40,184 bases of DNA from RGIG2041 sp045578865 (lineage in GTDB: Bacteria > Bacillota > Clostridia > UBA1381 > UMGS1253): NCBI GenBank assembly GCA_045578865.1, contig JAZNLB010000033.1, forward strand, positions 1 through 40,184, read 5' to 3'. This document shows positions 1 to 8,078 of this stretch, in pieces. Made by a program: the position numbers and the translations under genes. The notes beneath the pieces are model-generated. The model was given only the letters and a program-made list of their open reading frames with translations. It made no database searches and was not told the DNA's origin. Each line of letters begins with the position of its first letter. Position 1 is the first letter of the stretch.

Positions 1-803
1 ATTCGCAGCAGACAGTCGCAAAAACGTTCGGCAAGACTCTGCCCGAAGCTCACGCTCCCGAGGCTCTGCCAGCGCGTCCTCCCGTTATGTGCTCGGGATG
101 TCCCCACAGAGGTCTTTTCTACGTTATTTCAAAGATGAAACTGACGGTCCTCGGCGACATCGAATGCTACACCCTCGGCGCGCAGAAGCCGCTTGACGCG
201 CTTGATTCGGTGCTCTGCATGGGTGCATCGGTCTCGGGACTTCACGGCTTTGTAAAATCCACTCCCGGTGCGGAAAAGAAGACTGTTGCCGTTATCGGCG
301 ACTCGACCTTTATGCATTCCGGTATTACGGGGCTGATTGATATTGTATACAACAAGGGCAACAACACCGTGATTATTTTGGACAACTCCATCACGGGTAT
401 GACGGGACATCAGGACAACCCGACAACGGGTTTTACCATCAAAAAAGAACCGACCAAGCAGGTGGACTTGATGCTTTTGGCGAAGGCGGTCGGTGTAGAG
501 CGTGTTGTGGTGGCCGATCCGTTTGATTTAAAGAATTTTGAACGCATTGTAAAAGAAGAAACCGAAGCGGATGAACCGAGCGTGATTATTGCACAGCGTC
601 CGTGTGCGCTTTTAAAAACCGTAAAGTATACGGGCCATTGCAAAATCGGCGCAGATTGCAAAAAGTGTAAACTTTGCATGAAGTTAGGCTGTCCGGCGAT
701 TTCGGTTCGCGGCGATGAAGTGGTAATTGATCAAACACAGTGTAACGGTTGCGGACTTTGCGTAAATGTCTGCCCGTTCGGTGCAATTCAAAAGGAGGAC
801 TGA
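1..803 (+). CDS. iorA: Indolepyruvate:ferredoxin oxidoreductase alpha subunit, 5'-truncated by window
   Basis: C-terminal part of the large IOR subunit, which oxidatively decarboxylates indolepyruvate and other aryl-pyruvates to aryl-acetyl-CoA, reducing ferredoxin in the cytoplasm. The frame is open from base 3, so the gene starts outside the window; the ATG at 87 is internal, being the Met of the family motif around PARPPVMCSGCPHRG. The thiamine pyrophosphate site is visible as GDSTF followed by ILDNSITGMTGHQ. The C-terminus carries two ferredoxin-like [4Fe-4S] motifs, CKKCKLCMKLGCP and CNGCGLCVNVCP, as expected for IorA. Its stop lies 3 bases before the iorB start, so the two are co-translated. 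IorA is normally about 600 residues; about 267 are present. Identification is firm. Confidence 0.96.
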   Translation, partial: SQQTVAKTFGKTLPEAHAPEALPARPPVMCSGCPHRGLFYVISKMKLTVLGDIECYTLGAQKPLDALDSVLCMGASVSGLHGFVKSTPGAEKKTVAVIGDSTFMHSGITGLIDIVYNKGNNTVIILDNSITGMTGHQDNPTTGFTIKKEPTKQVDLMLLAKAVGVERVVVADPFDLKNFERIVKEETEADEPSVIIAQRPCALLKTVKYTGHCKIGADCKKCKLCMKLGCPAISVRGDEVVIDQTQCNGCGLCVNVCPFGAIQKED

Positions 804-806
804 GTT

Positions 807-1373
807 ATGACAAAAAACATTATGATTGTCGGTGTCGGCGGTCAGGGCACACTTTTGGCAAGCCGTATTATCGGTAACGCAGTTATCTCTGAAGGCCACG
901 ATGTAAAGATTTCCGAAGTGCACGGCATGAGCCAGCGCGGCGGTAGTGTTGTAACCTATGTAAAGTTTGGTGATGCCGTTTACTCTCCGGTTATCGACCG
1001 TGGGGAAGCAGATATTATTCTGGCGTTTGAAACGCTGGAGGCATACAGAGCGCTTCCGTACTTGAAAAAAGGCGGCAAGATGATTGTCAACAACCAAAGA
1101 ATTGACCCGATGCCGGTTATCACCGGTGCAATGGAGTATCCGGAAAATATTTTACAGAAACTTGCCGCAAAGGTTGACCTCACGGCTGTAGATGCGCTTG
1201 AACTTGCAAAGCAGGCGGGGAACACGAAAGCTGTAAATGTGGTTTTAATCGGTGTAATGGCAAAAAATACAGACATTGCGTATGCAGTATGGGAAAAGGT
1301 ACTGCGTGAGACCGTGCCGGAAAAATTCCTGGAAGTCAATTTAAATGCCTTCAAACTCGGTTACGATTTATAA
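807..1373 (+). CDS. iorB: Indolepyruvate:ferredoxin oxidoreductase beta subunit
   Basis: Gamma-domain partner of IorA, together forming the heteromeric aryl-pyruvate:ferredoxin oxidoreductase. The 188-residue protein is full length for the family and opens with the typical IMIVGVGGQGTLLASRI segment, followed by EVHGMSQRGGSVVTYVKFG. The ATG at 807 is preceded by AAAGGAGGA (790-798), which lies inside the end of iorA, showing translational coupling. The next gene (paaK) follows after about 30 bases in the same direction. No metal-cluster cysteines are seen, in agreement with IorB carrying none. Confidence 0.96.
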   Translation: MTKNIMIVGVGGQGTLLASRIIGNAVISEGHDVKISEVHGMSQRGGSVVTYVKFGDAVYSPVIDRGEADIILAFETLEAYRALPYLKKGGKMIVNNQRIDPMPVITGAMEYPENILQKLAAKVDLTAVDALELAKQAGNTKAVNVVLIGVMAKNTDIAYAVWEKVLRETVPEKFLEVNLNAFKLGYDL

Positions 1374-1405
1374 ACAGTTTTGAATTCAATAAGGAAGTGG
1401 AAAAA

Positions 1406-2707
1406 ATGGCTTATTATCAGCAGGATATCGAGTGCATGGATAGAGTGGCGCTCAAAAAACTGCAAAGCGAGCGTCTCGTTTGGCAGGTTACGCGCATGTA
1501 TGAAAATGTAGAACTCTTCCGTAAGCGCATGGATGAAAAGGGTTTAAAGCCGTCGGACATTCATGGCGTGGAGGATTTGCCTAAACTGCCGTTTTCCTAC
1601 AAGCAGGATTTAAGAGATTACTATCCGTACGGCTTGTTTGCCGTACCGCTCAAGGATATTGTGCGCGTGCACGCGTCCTCGGGCACAACGGGCAAGCAGA
1701 TTGTGGTCGGCTACACTCGAAAAGATTTGGAGATGTGGTCTGACTGTATGGCGCGTCAAATCGTGGCAACCGGCGGAAGTCCGGAAAGTATTATACAGGT
1801 TTCTTACGGTTATGGTTTATTTACGGGCGGTCTCGGTGCACACGCAGGTGCGGAGCGCATCGGTGCAACCGTTGTGCCGACCTCTTCGGGCAATACCGCG
1901 CGTCAGATTCAGACCATGGTTGACTTTGGCTCTACGGTGCTTTGCTGTACACCGTCTTACGCTATGTATCTCGGTGAGTCCATCGAGGAAATGGGCGTAA
2001 AAGACCAACTCAAACTCAAGGCAGGTATCTTCGGTGCAGAGCCATGGACCGAAACCATGCGTCAGGAAATCGAAAAGAAATTAAACATCAAGGCCTACGA
2101 TGTTTACGGCCTTTCCGAAATCATGGGACCGGGCGTTTCCTACGAGTGTAGTGAGCAACACGGTATGCATGTCTGCGAGGATATGTTTATCCCCGAAATT
2201 ATCGACCCGGATACCGGCGAAGTGTTGCCGGAAGGCTCCTCCGGTGAACTTGTATTCACCACCATCACCAAAGAAGGGTTTCCGCTCATCCGTTACCGTA
2301 CCCGCGACATCTGTTCCTTAAACTACGAGCCTTGTGCCTGCGGTCGTACCCATGTACGCATGAACAAACCGACCGGCAGAAGCGACGACATGATGATCAT
2401 ACGCGGTGTGAATGTATTTCCGTCTCAAATTGAAGAAGTCCTTCTCAAATATGGCGGCGGTGTTACCCCCAACTATCAAATTGTTGTCGATCGTGTCAAC
2501 AACACCGACACCCTCGAAGTTATGGTTGAAATGAGCGAAGACATGTTTGCCGACGATGTTAAATCCATCGAGCGCATCGAAAAAGACATCCGCGCCAGAC
2601 TCCAGAATGTTCTCGGTCTTTCTGCCAAGGTTACTCTGGTCGGACCCAAGACCATCGCTCGAAGCGAAGGAAAGGCAAAGCGTGTAATAGATAATCGTAA
2701 ATTTTAG
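1406..2707 (+). CDS. paaK: Phenylacetate-CoA ligase (AMP-forming)
   Basis: Adenylate-forming enzyme that joins phenylacetate or other aryl-acetates to CoA using ATP. The AMP-binding signature HASSGTTGKQIVVGYT lies near residue 90, the A5-like motif YDVYGLSEIMGPG near residue 235, and a PaaK-type C-terminal domain ends in RSEGKAKRV. A GTG at 1397 is in frame, but ATG 1406 is preferred because AAGGAAG (1391-1397) sits 8 bases upstream; this gives 433 residues, normal for PaaK. Next to iorAB it either activates scavenged aryl-acetates for reductive carboxylation to aryl-pyruvates (an aromatic amino acid synthesis shortcut) or handles the product of aromatic amino acid fermentation. The direction cannot be read from sequence. 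Confidence 0.94.
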   Translation: MAYYQQDIECMDRVALKKLQSERLVWQVTRMYENVELFRKRMDEKGLKPSDIHGVEDLPKLPFSYKQDLRDYYPYGLFAVPLKDIVRVHASSGTTGKQIVVGYTRKDLEMWSDCMARQIVATGGSPESIIQVSYGYGLFTGGLGAHAGAERIGATVVPTSSGNTARQIQTMVDFGSTVLCCTPSYAMYLGESIEEMGVKDQLKLKAGIFGAEPWTETMRQEIEKKLNIKAYDVYGLSEIMGPGVSYECSEQHGMHVCEDMFIPEIIDPDTGEVLPEGSSGELVFTTITKEGFPLIRYRTRDICSLNYEPCACGRTHVRMNKPTGRSDDMMIIRGVNVFPSQIEEVLLKYGGGVTPNYQIVVDRVNNTDTLEVMVEMSEDMFADDVKSIERIEKDIRARLQNVLGLSAKVTLVGPKTIARSEGKAKRVIDNRKF

Positions 2708-2738
2708 AATTTAACGGTAAAATAAAGGAGGTCATCCT

Positions 2739-3170
2739 ATGTTTATCAAACAATTATCTGTATTTGTAGAAAATAAATCCGGCAAAATGGCAGATGTGCT
2801 TAACATTTTGGCACAACATCATATCGGCATCAGTGCGCTGTCGATTGCAGACACTTCCGATTTTGGCGTATTGCGTTTAATCGTAGAAGATGCAGACGGG
2901 GCGAAAGCAATTTTGCGTGAAAATGGCTTAATTGTCAAGGTAACGGAGGTTATTGCCATTGGTATTGAGCACAGGCCGGGCGGTCTTGCCGACGCACTTA
3001 CGGCGCTGAAAGAGGCAAACCTCGCACTTGACTATCTTTATGCTTTCATCGGTCGTGGAACGGCGGGTGCGTATGTGATTTTAAAAACGGAAGAGCAGGA
3101 TATGGCTGTAGAAGTTTTGGAAAATAAAGGCTTTAAAACGGCGGACAATAAAGAAATTTTCGGGGAATAA
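2739..3170 (+). CDS. Tandem ACT-domain protein
   Basis: Small protein of 143 residues made of two ACT-like ligand-binding modules: residues about 1-67 (KQLSVFVENKSGKMADVLNIL start) and about 70-140 (IGIEHRPGGLADALTALKEANL). ACT modules commonly bind amino acids. Proteins of this type recur next to iorAB-paaK in Clostridia, so a role as amino acid sensor or regulator of aryl-pyruvate metabolism is likely, but this is inferred from context; there is no DNA-binding or catalytic domain. The AAAGGAGGT at 2724-2732 precedes ATG 2739 by 6 bases. Last gene of the operon, followed 9 bases later by a terminator. Confidence 0.88.
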   Translation: MFIKQLSVFVENKSGKMADVLNILAQHHIGISALSIADTSDFGVLRLIVEDADGAKAILRENGLIVKVTEVIAIGIEHRPGGLADALTALKEANLALDYLYAFIGRGTAGAYVILKTEEQDMAVEVLENKGFKTADNKEIFGE

Positions 3171-3179
3171 GTTTTATGA

Positions 3180-3219
3180 AAATCGGGCACCTTCGTACAT
3201 AAGCGAAGGTGCCCGATTT
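3180..3219 (+). terminator. Rho-independent terminator of the ior operon
   Basis: A perfect 16-bp stem (3180-3195 with 3204-3219) and 8-base loop begin 9 bases after the ACT gene stop and run into a T-rich stretch (TTTTCTCTTT). It separates the ior operon from the OLE transcription unit. Confidence 0.9.
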
Positions 3220-3229
3220 AAGTTTTCTC

Positions 3230-3258
3230 TTTACAAAAATACGAAATCATGATAATAT
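3230..3258 (+). promoter_or_regulatory. Probable sigma-A promoter of the OLE-oapA-dxs-tlyA unit
   Basis: TTTACA (3230-3235) and TAATAT (3253-3258) are separated by 17 bases and sit between the upstream terminator and the structured RNA. Transcription would begin near 3265, about 20 bases before the closing helix of the RNA. Confidence 0.65.
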
Positions 3259-3286
3259 ATTGTTGTAGTATTATGTGAATGTCGCG

Positions 3287-3909
3287 AAAAAAGCGGTGGT
3301 GCAGTATTCTAGTCAGAGCTGCCTGTTCCCAGGACGGGCCTAAAAATCCGTTGAAGGGCATATCGATGAAGTTTCTGGTGCTTGCTTTGAACGCCCAGTT
3401 CGGGGTGGGTGCTGGAAGTTAAGGTTTTGGGGCGATCCGCAATGGCATGCGGGCGTCGAACCCCTTTACCGTGGAGACCTATACTCGTGGTTGCCGCTGC
3501 TTACGGGCACAAGCCCGAAGATAAGCTTCTACGACTTAGGATAAAACCTGTATTTCGGTGCATTTTTGTGCTGGGTGCAGTGTAGCCTGCCTTGAGCGGG
3601 TTGCGCCGGGATAACGGACAGACCGGTCTGTGTTGGCCAATACAGTCGGTTATCGCTGTTTGAAACGCAATCTGCAAAAGAGGCTAAGAACAGGTGTGAC
3701 TGTCGGGGAAATCCCCTAGACTGTTGCTTCGCTGATTTGCAGTGGATTGAGGTACGGACTCAGTGGTAGTCAGGTCATGTGTGCGGTAACGCATGCGTAT
3801 GCTGCTTTCAAGGGAAACCGCTTCTTTGGTGACGGAGAAGTAGCGGCATGGGAAATCCTACCTGACCTCAAGCCGTAAAATTAACATTGCAGATTACCAC
3901 CGTTTTTTT
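3287..3909 (+). ncRNA. ole: OLE RNA (ornate large extremophilic RNA)
   Basis: About 620 non-coding bases with no plausible ORF, much richer in GC than the flanking AT-rich spacers and full of complementary segments. The ends pair: CGGTGGT (3294-3300) with ACCACCG (3896-3902), extended by A6 (3287-3292) with T7 (3903-3909). Internal helices include GGGGCGATCCGC (3430s) with GCGGGCGTCGAACCCC (3450s-3460s), and TCAGGT (3770-3775) with ACCTGA (3860-3865). Size, end pairing and position directly before oapA, dxs and tlyA match the known OLE locus, in which OLE forms a membrane-associated ribonucleoprotein with OapA and other partners, linked in Bacillus halodurans to stress responses. The assignment rests on synteny and structure; I could not run a covariance model. 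The exact ends are approximate. Confidence 0.88.
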
Positions 3910-3949
3910 GACGGCAGTTCACAAATGTATTTAATGGAGTGATTCTTTT

Positions 3950-4537
3950 TTGGGAAGGGAAAGGCATACCTTAAAGGTTAAAAGTTCGGCGGAAAATTTA
4001 AAGGTAAATCATAAGTGGACGGTTTTTGTGACCGTTTCGGCATTTTTTTTGAGCGTTTTATTTTCGATTTTAACTGCAAGTGCCGATGAGATGGGTATGG
4101 CGCTTGCTTTTCTGGTTTTGATTTTAATTGTCATTTTGAGTATTGTGTTTGATATGCTGGGTATGGCGATTTCCACGGCGAGTGAAGCGCCGTTTCATGC
4201 GATGGCAACCCGGCGCATCAAGGGCGCCAAAGAAAGCATAAAAATCATCCGTAATGCACAGCAACTTGCCAGCTTGTGCAATGATGTCATCGGTGATATC
4301 GCCGGTATTATTTCCGGAGCAATGACCGGTGCAATTGTGGCGGCGGTTTCGTTGGTGTTTGAGACGGATTTCTTTCTGCTCAAGTTGCTTTTGGCAGGCG
4401 TGGTGGCAGCACTGATGATTGGCGGTAAGGCGGCAGGCAAAGGTGTCGCTATGATGAACAACAATACGATTGTATTTTTATTGGGAAAAATTGTCTACTA
4501 TGTTTGCGCGCCTTTTAAAAAGCGCAGCAGTAAATGA
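3950..4537 (+). CDS. oapA: OLE-associated membrane protein OapA
   Basis: Integral membrane protein of 195 residues that in studied species binds OLE RNA and anchors it to the membrane. Hydrophobic segments lie near residues 23-43, 49-73, 115-137 and 142-160; both termini are basic. A D-x3-D motif (D112, D116 in CNDVIGDIAG) sits at the start of the third segment, like the DxxxD pair reported as functionally important in OapA, and a basic stretch (ATRRIKGAKESIKIIRN, 86-102) could contact RNA. The start is a rare TTG (3950), chosen because GGAGTG (3936-3941) lies 8 bases upstream and no in-frame ATG precedes the first membrane segment. It begins 40 bases after the OLE closing helix and is followed closely by dxs. 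Confidence 0.9.
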   Translation: MGRERHTLKVKSSAENLKVNHKWTVFVTVSAFFLSVLFSILTASADEMGMALAFLVLILIVILSIVFDMLGMAISTASEAPFHAMATRRIKGAKESIKIIRNAQQLASLCNDVIGDIAGIISGAMTGAIVAAVSLVFETDFFLLKLLLAGVVAALMIGGKAAGKGVAMMNNNTIVFLLGKIVYYVCAPFKKRSSK

Positions 4538-4555
4538 CAGAAACGGGTGCAGACT

Positions 4556-6409
4556 ATGTACGAAATTCTAGATAAAATTCAAGGACCCGCAGATTTGAAG
4601 GCTCTGGACTACGGACAGCTAGGTGTGCTTGCTGACCAAATCCGAGCTTTTTTAATCGAAGCCGTTTCGGCAACGGGAGGGCATTTGGCGTCCAATCTGG
4701 GCGTGGTGGAGCTGACACTGGCTTTGCACCGTGTGTTTGACTTGCCGACGGACAAACTGATTTTTGATGTGGGGCATCAAAGTTATGTGCATAAATTGCT
4801 GACCGGGCGAAAATCGGCTTTTTCAACGCTTCGTCGGGAGGGAGGTCTTTCGGGATTTCCAAAAACAAACGAGAGTATATACGACAGTTTTAATACGGGG
4901 CACAGTTCGACCTCGGTATCTGCGGCGCTCGGTATGGCGCGTGCGCGCGATCTGGCAGGTGAAAACTACCAGGTGCTTGCGCTCATCGGGGATGGCGCAC
5001 TTACGGGCGGCCTTGCCTACGAAGCACTTTGTGATGCAGGGAGAGAAAACGGAAATTTAATCGTCATTTTAAATGATAATCAGATGTCCATTTCGGGCAA
5101 TGTAGGTGGTATGTCGGAGTATTTATCCAAGCTCAGAACGAAACCGTCTTATTTGCATGTAAAGTGGAGTACGGAGCGTATTTTATCCAAGAATAAAATC
5201 GGTCGTGTATTTGCAAAACTGCTTCGAGGCATAAAAAATACGGCAAAAAAGATACTTTTGCCGGCAAATATTTTTGAAGAACTCGGCTTTACATATCTCG
5301 GACCGGTAGACGGACACAACATTGAAAAGTTAGAAACGATGTTTTGCCATGCAAAGAACACGCCGGGCCCTGTTTTGGTGCATGTTTGTACCGTAAAAGG
5401 CAAGGGTTATGCGCCTGCGGAGAATGCGCCGCAATATTTTCATGGCGTTTCGAAATTTGACAGTGCCAATGCGGGAGCTGTGCCGCAAGATAAAGAAGAT
5501 TATTCTGCTGTTTTCGGCAAGGCGCTTTCGCAGATTGCACAAATGCAACCGCGTGTGGTGGCGGTTTGTCCTGCGATGACTTTGGGTAGTGGATTAGGCG
5601 ATTTTGCCGTAAATTTTAAAGACAGATTTTTTGATGTCGGGATTGCTGAGGCGCATGCCGTAACCTCGGCGGCGGGGCTGGCGATGGCGGGTGATATTCC
5701 CGTAGTTTCGGTCTATTCTTCGTTTATGCAGCGAGCATATGATCAGATATTACACGATGTAGCGATGCAAAATCTGCATGTGGTATTTGCCGTGGACCGC
5801 GCCGGTGTAGTCGGTGCAGACGGCGAAACGCATCAGGGTATATTTGATTTGGCATTTTTAAGGCATATTCCGAATATGACGGTGCTTGCGCCGACAAGTT
5901 TTGCAGATGTTGAGGCGATGCTTCGGTATGCAGTATGCGATTTTGACGGCCCGATTGCCTTACGCTATCCGCGTGGCGGCATGCAGGCGCAGTTGCCGAT
6001 GCCGTTTGTGGCGGGCAAAACGGACAAAGTATATTCGGGCGAGGCGGCTACGGTTGTGGCAGTTGGTGCGCTTGCGGCGCAGGCTGTGCAGGCTTATGAA
6101 GAAGCGTCGGCTCAGGGACAGGCTTTTGATTTGCTGGTTTTGCGTCAGGTATGGCCGTTGGATATAGCGCCGATTCTGGAAAGTGTGCGTAAAACGGGCA
6201 GATTGTTGGTTGTAGAAGACGGAGTTCGTTCTGGCGGCATCGGAGAAGCGATAAGTGCAGTTCTGGCACAAAACGGCATTTTGACACAAATCGAATGTCG
6301 AGGCTACGATGCGTTTGTCGCGCAGGCGCAGGTCGATGCGATTTATCGGCGTTACGGCTTGGATGCACAGGGCATTTGCAGTTGGGTACAGGCAGAGAGG
6401 AAGAACTGA
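4556..6409 (+). CDS. dxs: 1-deoxy-D-xylulose-5-phosphate synthase
   Basis: Thiamine-dependent first enzyme of the MEP isoprenoid pathway, condensing pyruvate and glyceraldehyde 3-phosphate. Motifs in order: DVGHQSYVHKLLTGR (about residues 70-85), the thiamine-binding GDGALTGGLAYEA with LNDNQMSISGN (about 145-185), the pyrimidine-domain segment AVDRAGVVGADGETHQG (about 410-430), and a transketolase C-terminal domain (about 500-617). ATG 4556 gives 617 residues and the usual N-terminus MYEILDKIQ; an in-frame GTG at 4547 would add three residues, and neither has a strong ribosome binding site, so coupling to oapA is probable. The oapA-dxs-tlyA order is the classic OLE neighbourhood. Confidence 0.96.
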   Translation: MYEILDKIQGPADLKALDYGQLGVLADQIRAFLIEAVSATGGHLASNLGVVELTLALHRVFDLPTDKLIFDVGHQSYVHKLLTGRKSAFSTLRREGGLSGFPKTNESIYDSFNTGHSSTSVSAALGMARARDLAGENYQVLALIGDGALTGGLAYEALCDAGRENGNLIVILNDNQMSISGNVGGMSEYLSKLRTKPSYLHVKWSTERILSKNKIGRVFAKLLRGIKNTAKKILLPANIFEELGFTYLGPVDGHNIEKLETMFCHAKNTPGPVLVHVCTVKGKGYAPAENAPQYFHGVSKFDSANAGAVPQDKEDYSAVFGKALSQIAQMQPRVVAVCPAMTLGSGLGDFAVNFKDRFFDVGIAEAHAVTSAAGLAMAGDIPVVSVYSSFMQRAYDQILHDVAMQNLHVVFAVDRAGVVGADGETHQGIFDLAFLRHIPNMTVLAPTSFADVEAMLRYAVCDFDGPIALRYPRGGMQAQLPMPFVAGKTDKVYSGEAATVVAVGALAAQAVQAYEEASAQGQAFDLLVLRQVWPLDIAPILESVRKTGRLLVVEDGVRSGGIGEAISAVLAQNGILTQIECRGYDAFVAQAQVDAIYRRYGLDAQGICSWVQAERKN

Positions 6410-6410
6410 T

Positions 6411-7211
6411 TTGGCAAAAAAAATTCGTTTGGATGTGTATTTAACCGAGCACGGCTTTGCAGCAGATATTAAGGCGGCACAGGCGCTTATTATGGCAGGC
6501 TTGGTTTATAACAAGGAAGTTCGATTGGATACCGCAGGGCATATGGTGGGCGAAAAAGATGTCGTAGAGGTGCGCGAAAAAGGTCTTCGCTATGTCAGCC
6601 GAGGCGGTTTGAAACTGGAAAAGGCGATGCAGGTTTTTCATGTGACTTTGGCACAGAAAACAGCAATGGATATCGGCGCATCAACGGGCGGATTTACGGA
6701 CTGCATGTTGCAAAATGGTGCCGAACGCGTGTTTTCGGTCGATGTCGGTTATGGGCAACTTGCGTGGAAATTGCGAAGCGACAAGCGTGTGGTGAACATG
6801 GAGAGGACAAACATAAGATTTGTTACGCCGCAGATGCTTGGGTGTGCGCCCGAGTTTGCTTCCATAGATGTGTCCTTTATTTCTTTGGGGTTGGTACTTC
6901 CGGTATTGAACACGCTTCTTTGTGCGGGTGCAGATATTGTGGCACTCATAAAACCGCAGTTTGAAGCGGAAAAATCGCAGGTGGAGAATAAGGGAATTGT
7001 AACAGACCCTGCGGTACATGAAGAAGTGATTATGCGTGTGCTCGGTTTTGCGAAGGAAAACGGCATGGGTGTGCGTGGCTTAACCTTCTCGCCGGTCAAA
7101 GGACCGGAGGGAAATATTGAGTATCTGATTCATTTAAAGCGCGGTGCGGCAAATGCGGATGTATGTGCAGCTGAAGTTGTTATGCAGGCGCATATGGCGC
7201 TGGATAAGTGA
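6411..7211 (+). CDS. tlyA: TlyA/YqxC family S4-domain rRNA 2'-O-methyltransferase
   Basis: Predicted S-adenosylmethionine-dependent RNA methyltransferase of the TlyA (hemolysin A) family. An S4 RNA-binding domain occupies residues about 3-62 (KIRLDVYLTEHGF, GLRYVSRGGLKLEKA), followed by an FtsJ-like fold with the SAM motif MDIGASTGGFTDCML (about 85-100) and candidate catalytic residues in SIDVSFISL and LIKPQFEAE. TTG 6411 is taken as the start: it follows the dxs stop by one base, AGGAAG (6398-6403) is 7 bases upstream, and it gives the standard AKKIRLDVYL start and 266 residues. A long upstream extension of the frame is only overlap with dxs. In bacilli ahrC and recN usually follow; here an ABC transporter does. 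Confidence 0.93.
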   Translation: MAKKIRLDVYLTEHGFAADIKAAQALIMAGLVYNKEVRLDTAGHMVGEKDVVEVREKGLRYVSRGGLKLEKAMQVFHVTLAQKTAMDIGASTGGFTDCMLQNGAERVFSVDVGYGQLAWKLRSDKRVVNMERTNIRFVTPQMLGCAPEFASIDVSFISLGLVLPVLNTLLCAGADIVALIKPQFEAEKSQVENKGIVTDPAVHEEVIMRVLGFAKENGMGVRGLTFSPVKGPEGNIEYLIHLKRGAANADVCAAEVVMQAHMALDK

Positions 7212-7228
7212 TTTTAGGCGGTGAGGAT

Positions 7229-8068
7229 ATGCAGAACCAATGGACAACGGTAATTACACCGAAAAAAAGCAAAACAGCGGGTGGATTTTCCGCATTTAAG
7301 CAGGCGGTAGAATTGACGCGCTTGTTTGTGTTGCGCGATTGCAAAACGCTCTATACGCAGACGATTTTAGGCCCTTTGTGGTTTGTGTTGTCGGCTCTGT
7401 TGACCTCGCTGGTATTCACTGTGGTGTTCGGCGGTATCGCCAAACTGTCCACAGACGGCGTACCGCAACTGGTTTTTTACATGGCAGGCAGTATTTTATG
7501 GACCTATTTTTCTTCTTGCCTTGCCAAAATTGCGGAAACATTCAGAAACGGAGCGCGGCTGTTCGGTAAGGTATATTTTCCGCGTTTGGTGGTGCCGATA
7601 TCGGTACTGTTTTCCAAAATGGTAATTTTCGGCGTACAGTTTTTGATTTTTCTGGCTTTGGTGTTGTGGTATGGCGCAGCAGGCATAGTACATACAAATA
7701 TTGCTTGTTTGGTATTGCCTCTGGTGTTGCTGCAATGTGCAATATTAGCGCTTGGTGTTGGCCTGATTTTAACGAGCCTGACGGCAAAGTACAGAGACTT
7801 GTCCGTGATGATTGGCTTCTTTTTGCAGGCGTGGATGTATGTAACGCCGGTGGTGTATCCTGCTTCGGCGGTTGGTGAAAGTTATCAGGTTTTGTATATG
7901 CTCAATCCCGTAGCGCCGTTTATGGAAGCTTTTCGTTACGGTTTTTTGGGTGTCGGCACTTTTTCATGGGGCTACATGGCGATTGCGTTTGCAGCCGCCC
8001 TTGTTCTGCTGGGTCTTGGCTTGATGTTGTTTAGACGGGCGGAACGCACATTTATTGATATTGTATAG
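7229..8068 (+). CDS. ABC-2 type polysaccharide export permease (Wzm/TagG family)
   Basis: Membrane subunit of an exporter for cell-surface polysaccharide or teichoic acid-like polymer. A cytoplasmic start (KQAVELTRLFVLRDCKTLYTQTILGPLWFV) leads into about six hydrophobic segments across roughly 280 residues, the usual ABC-2 permease size. ATG 7229 is preferred over the in-frame GTG at 7208 because AGGCGG (7216-7221) lies 7 bases before it. The ATPase partner starts 10 bases after the stop, so the two form one transporter. It directly follows tlyA, so part of its transcription may come from the OLE promoter. Confidence 0.9.
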   Translation: MQNQWTTVITPKKSKTAGGFSAFKQAVELTRLFVLRDCKTLYTQTILGPLWFVLSALLTSLVFTVVFGGIAKLSTDGVPQLVFYMAGSILWTYFSSCLAKIAETFRNGARLFGKVYFPRLVVPISVLFSKMVIFGVQFLIFLALVLWYGAAGIVHTNIACLVLPLVLLQCAILALGVGLILTSLTAKYRDLSVMIGFFLQAWMYVTPVVYPASAVGESYQVLYMLNPVAPFMEAFRYGFLGVGTFSWGYMAIAFAAALVLLGLGLMLFRRAERTFIDIV

Positions 8069-8078
8069 GAGATAAGGT

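Noticed and set aside
3287..3909. RNase P RNA, tmRNA, group II intron or riboswitch as identity of the large RNA
   Set aside because: No intron ORF, tRNA-like end or known riboswitch core is visible, and the oapA-dxs-tlyA context together with end pairing fits OLE.
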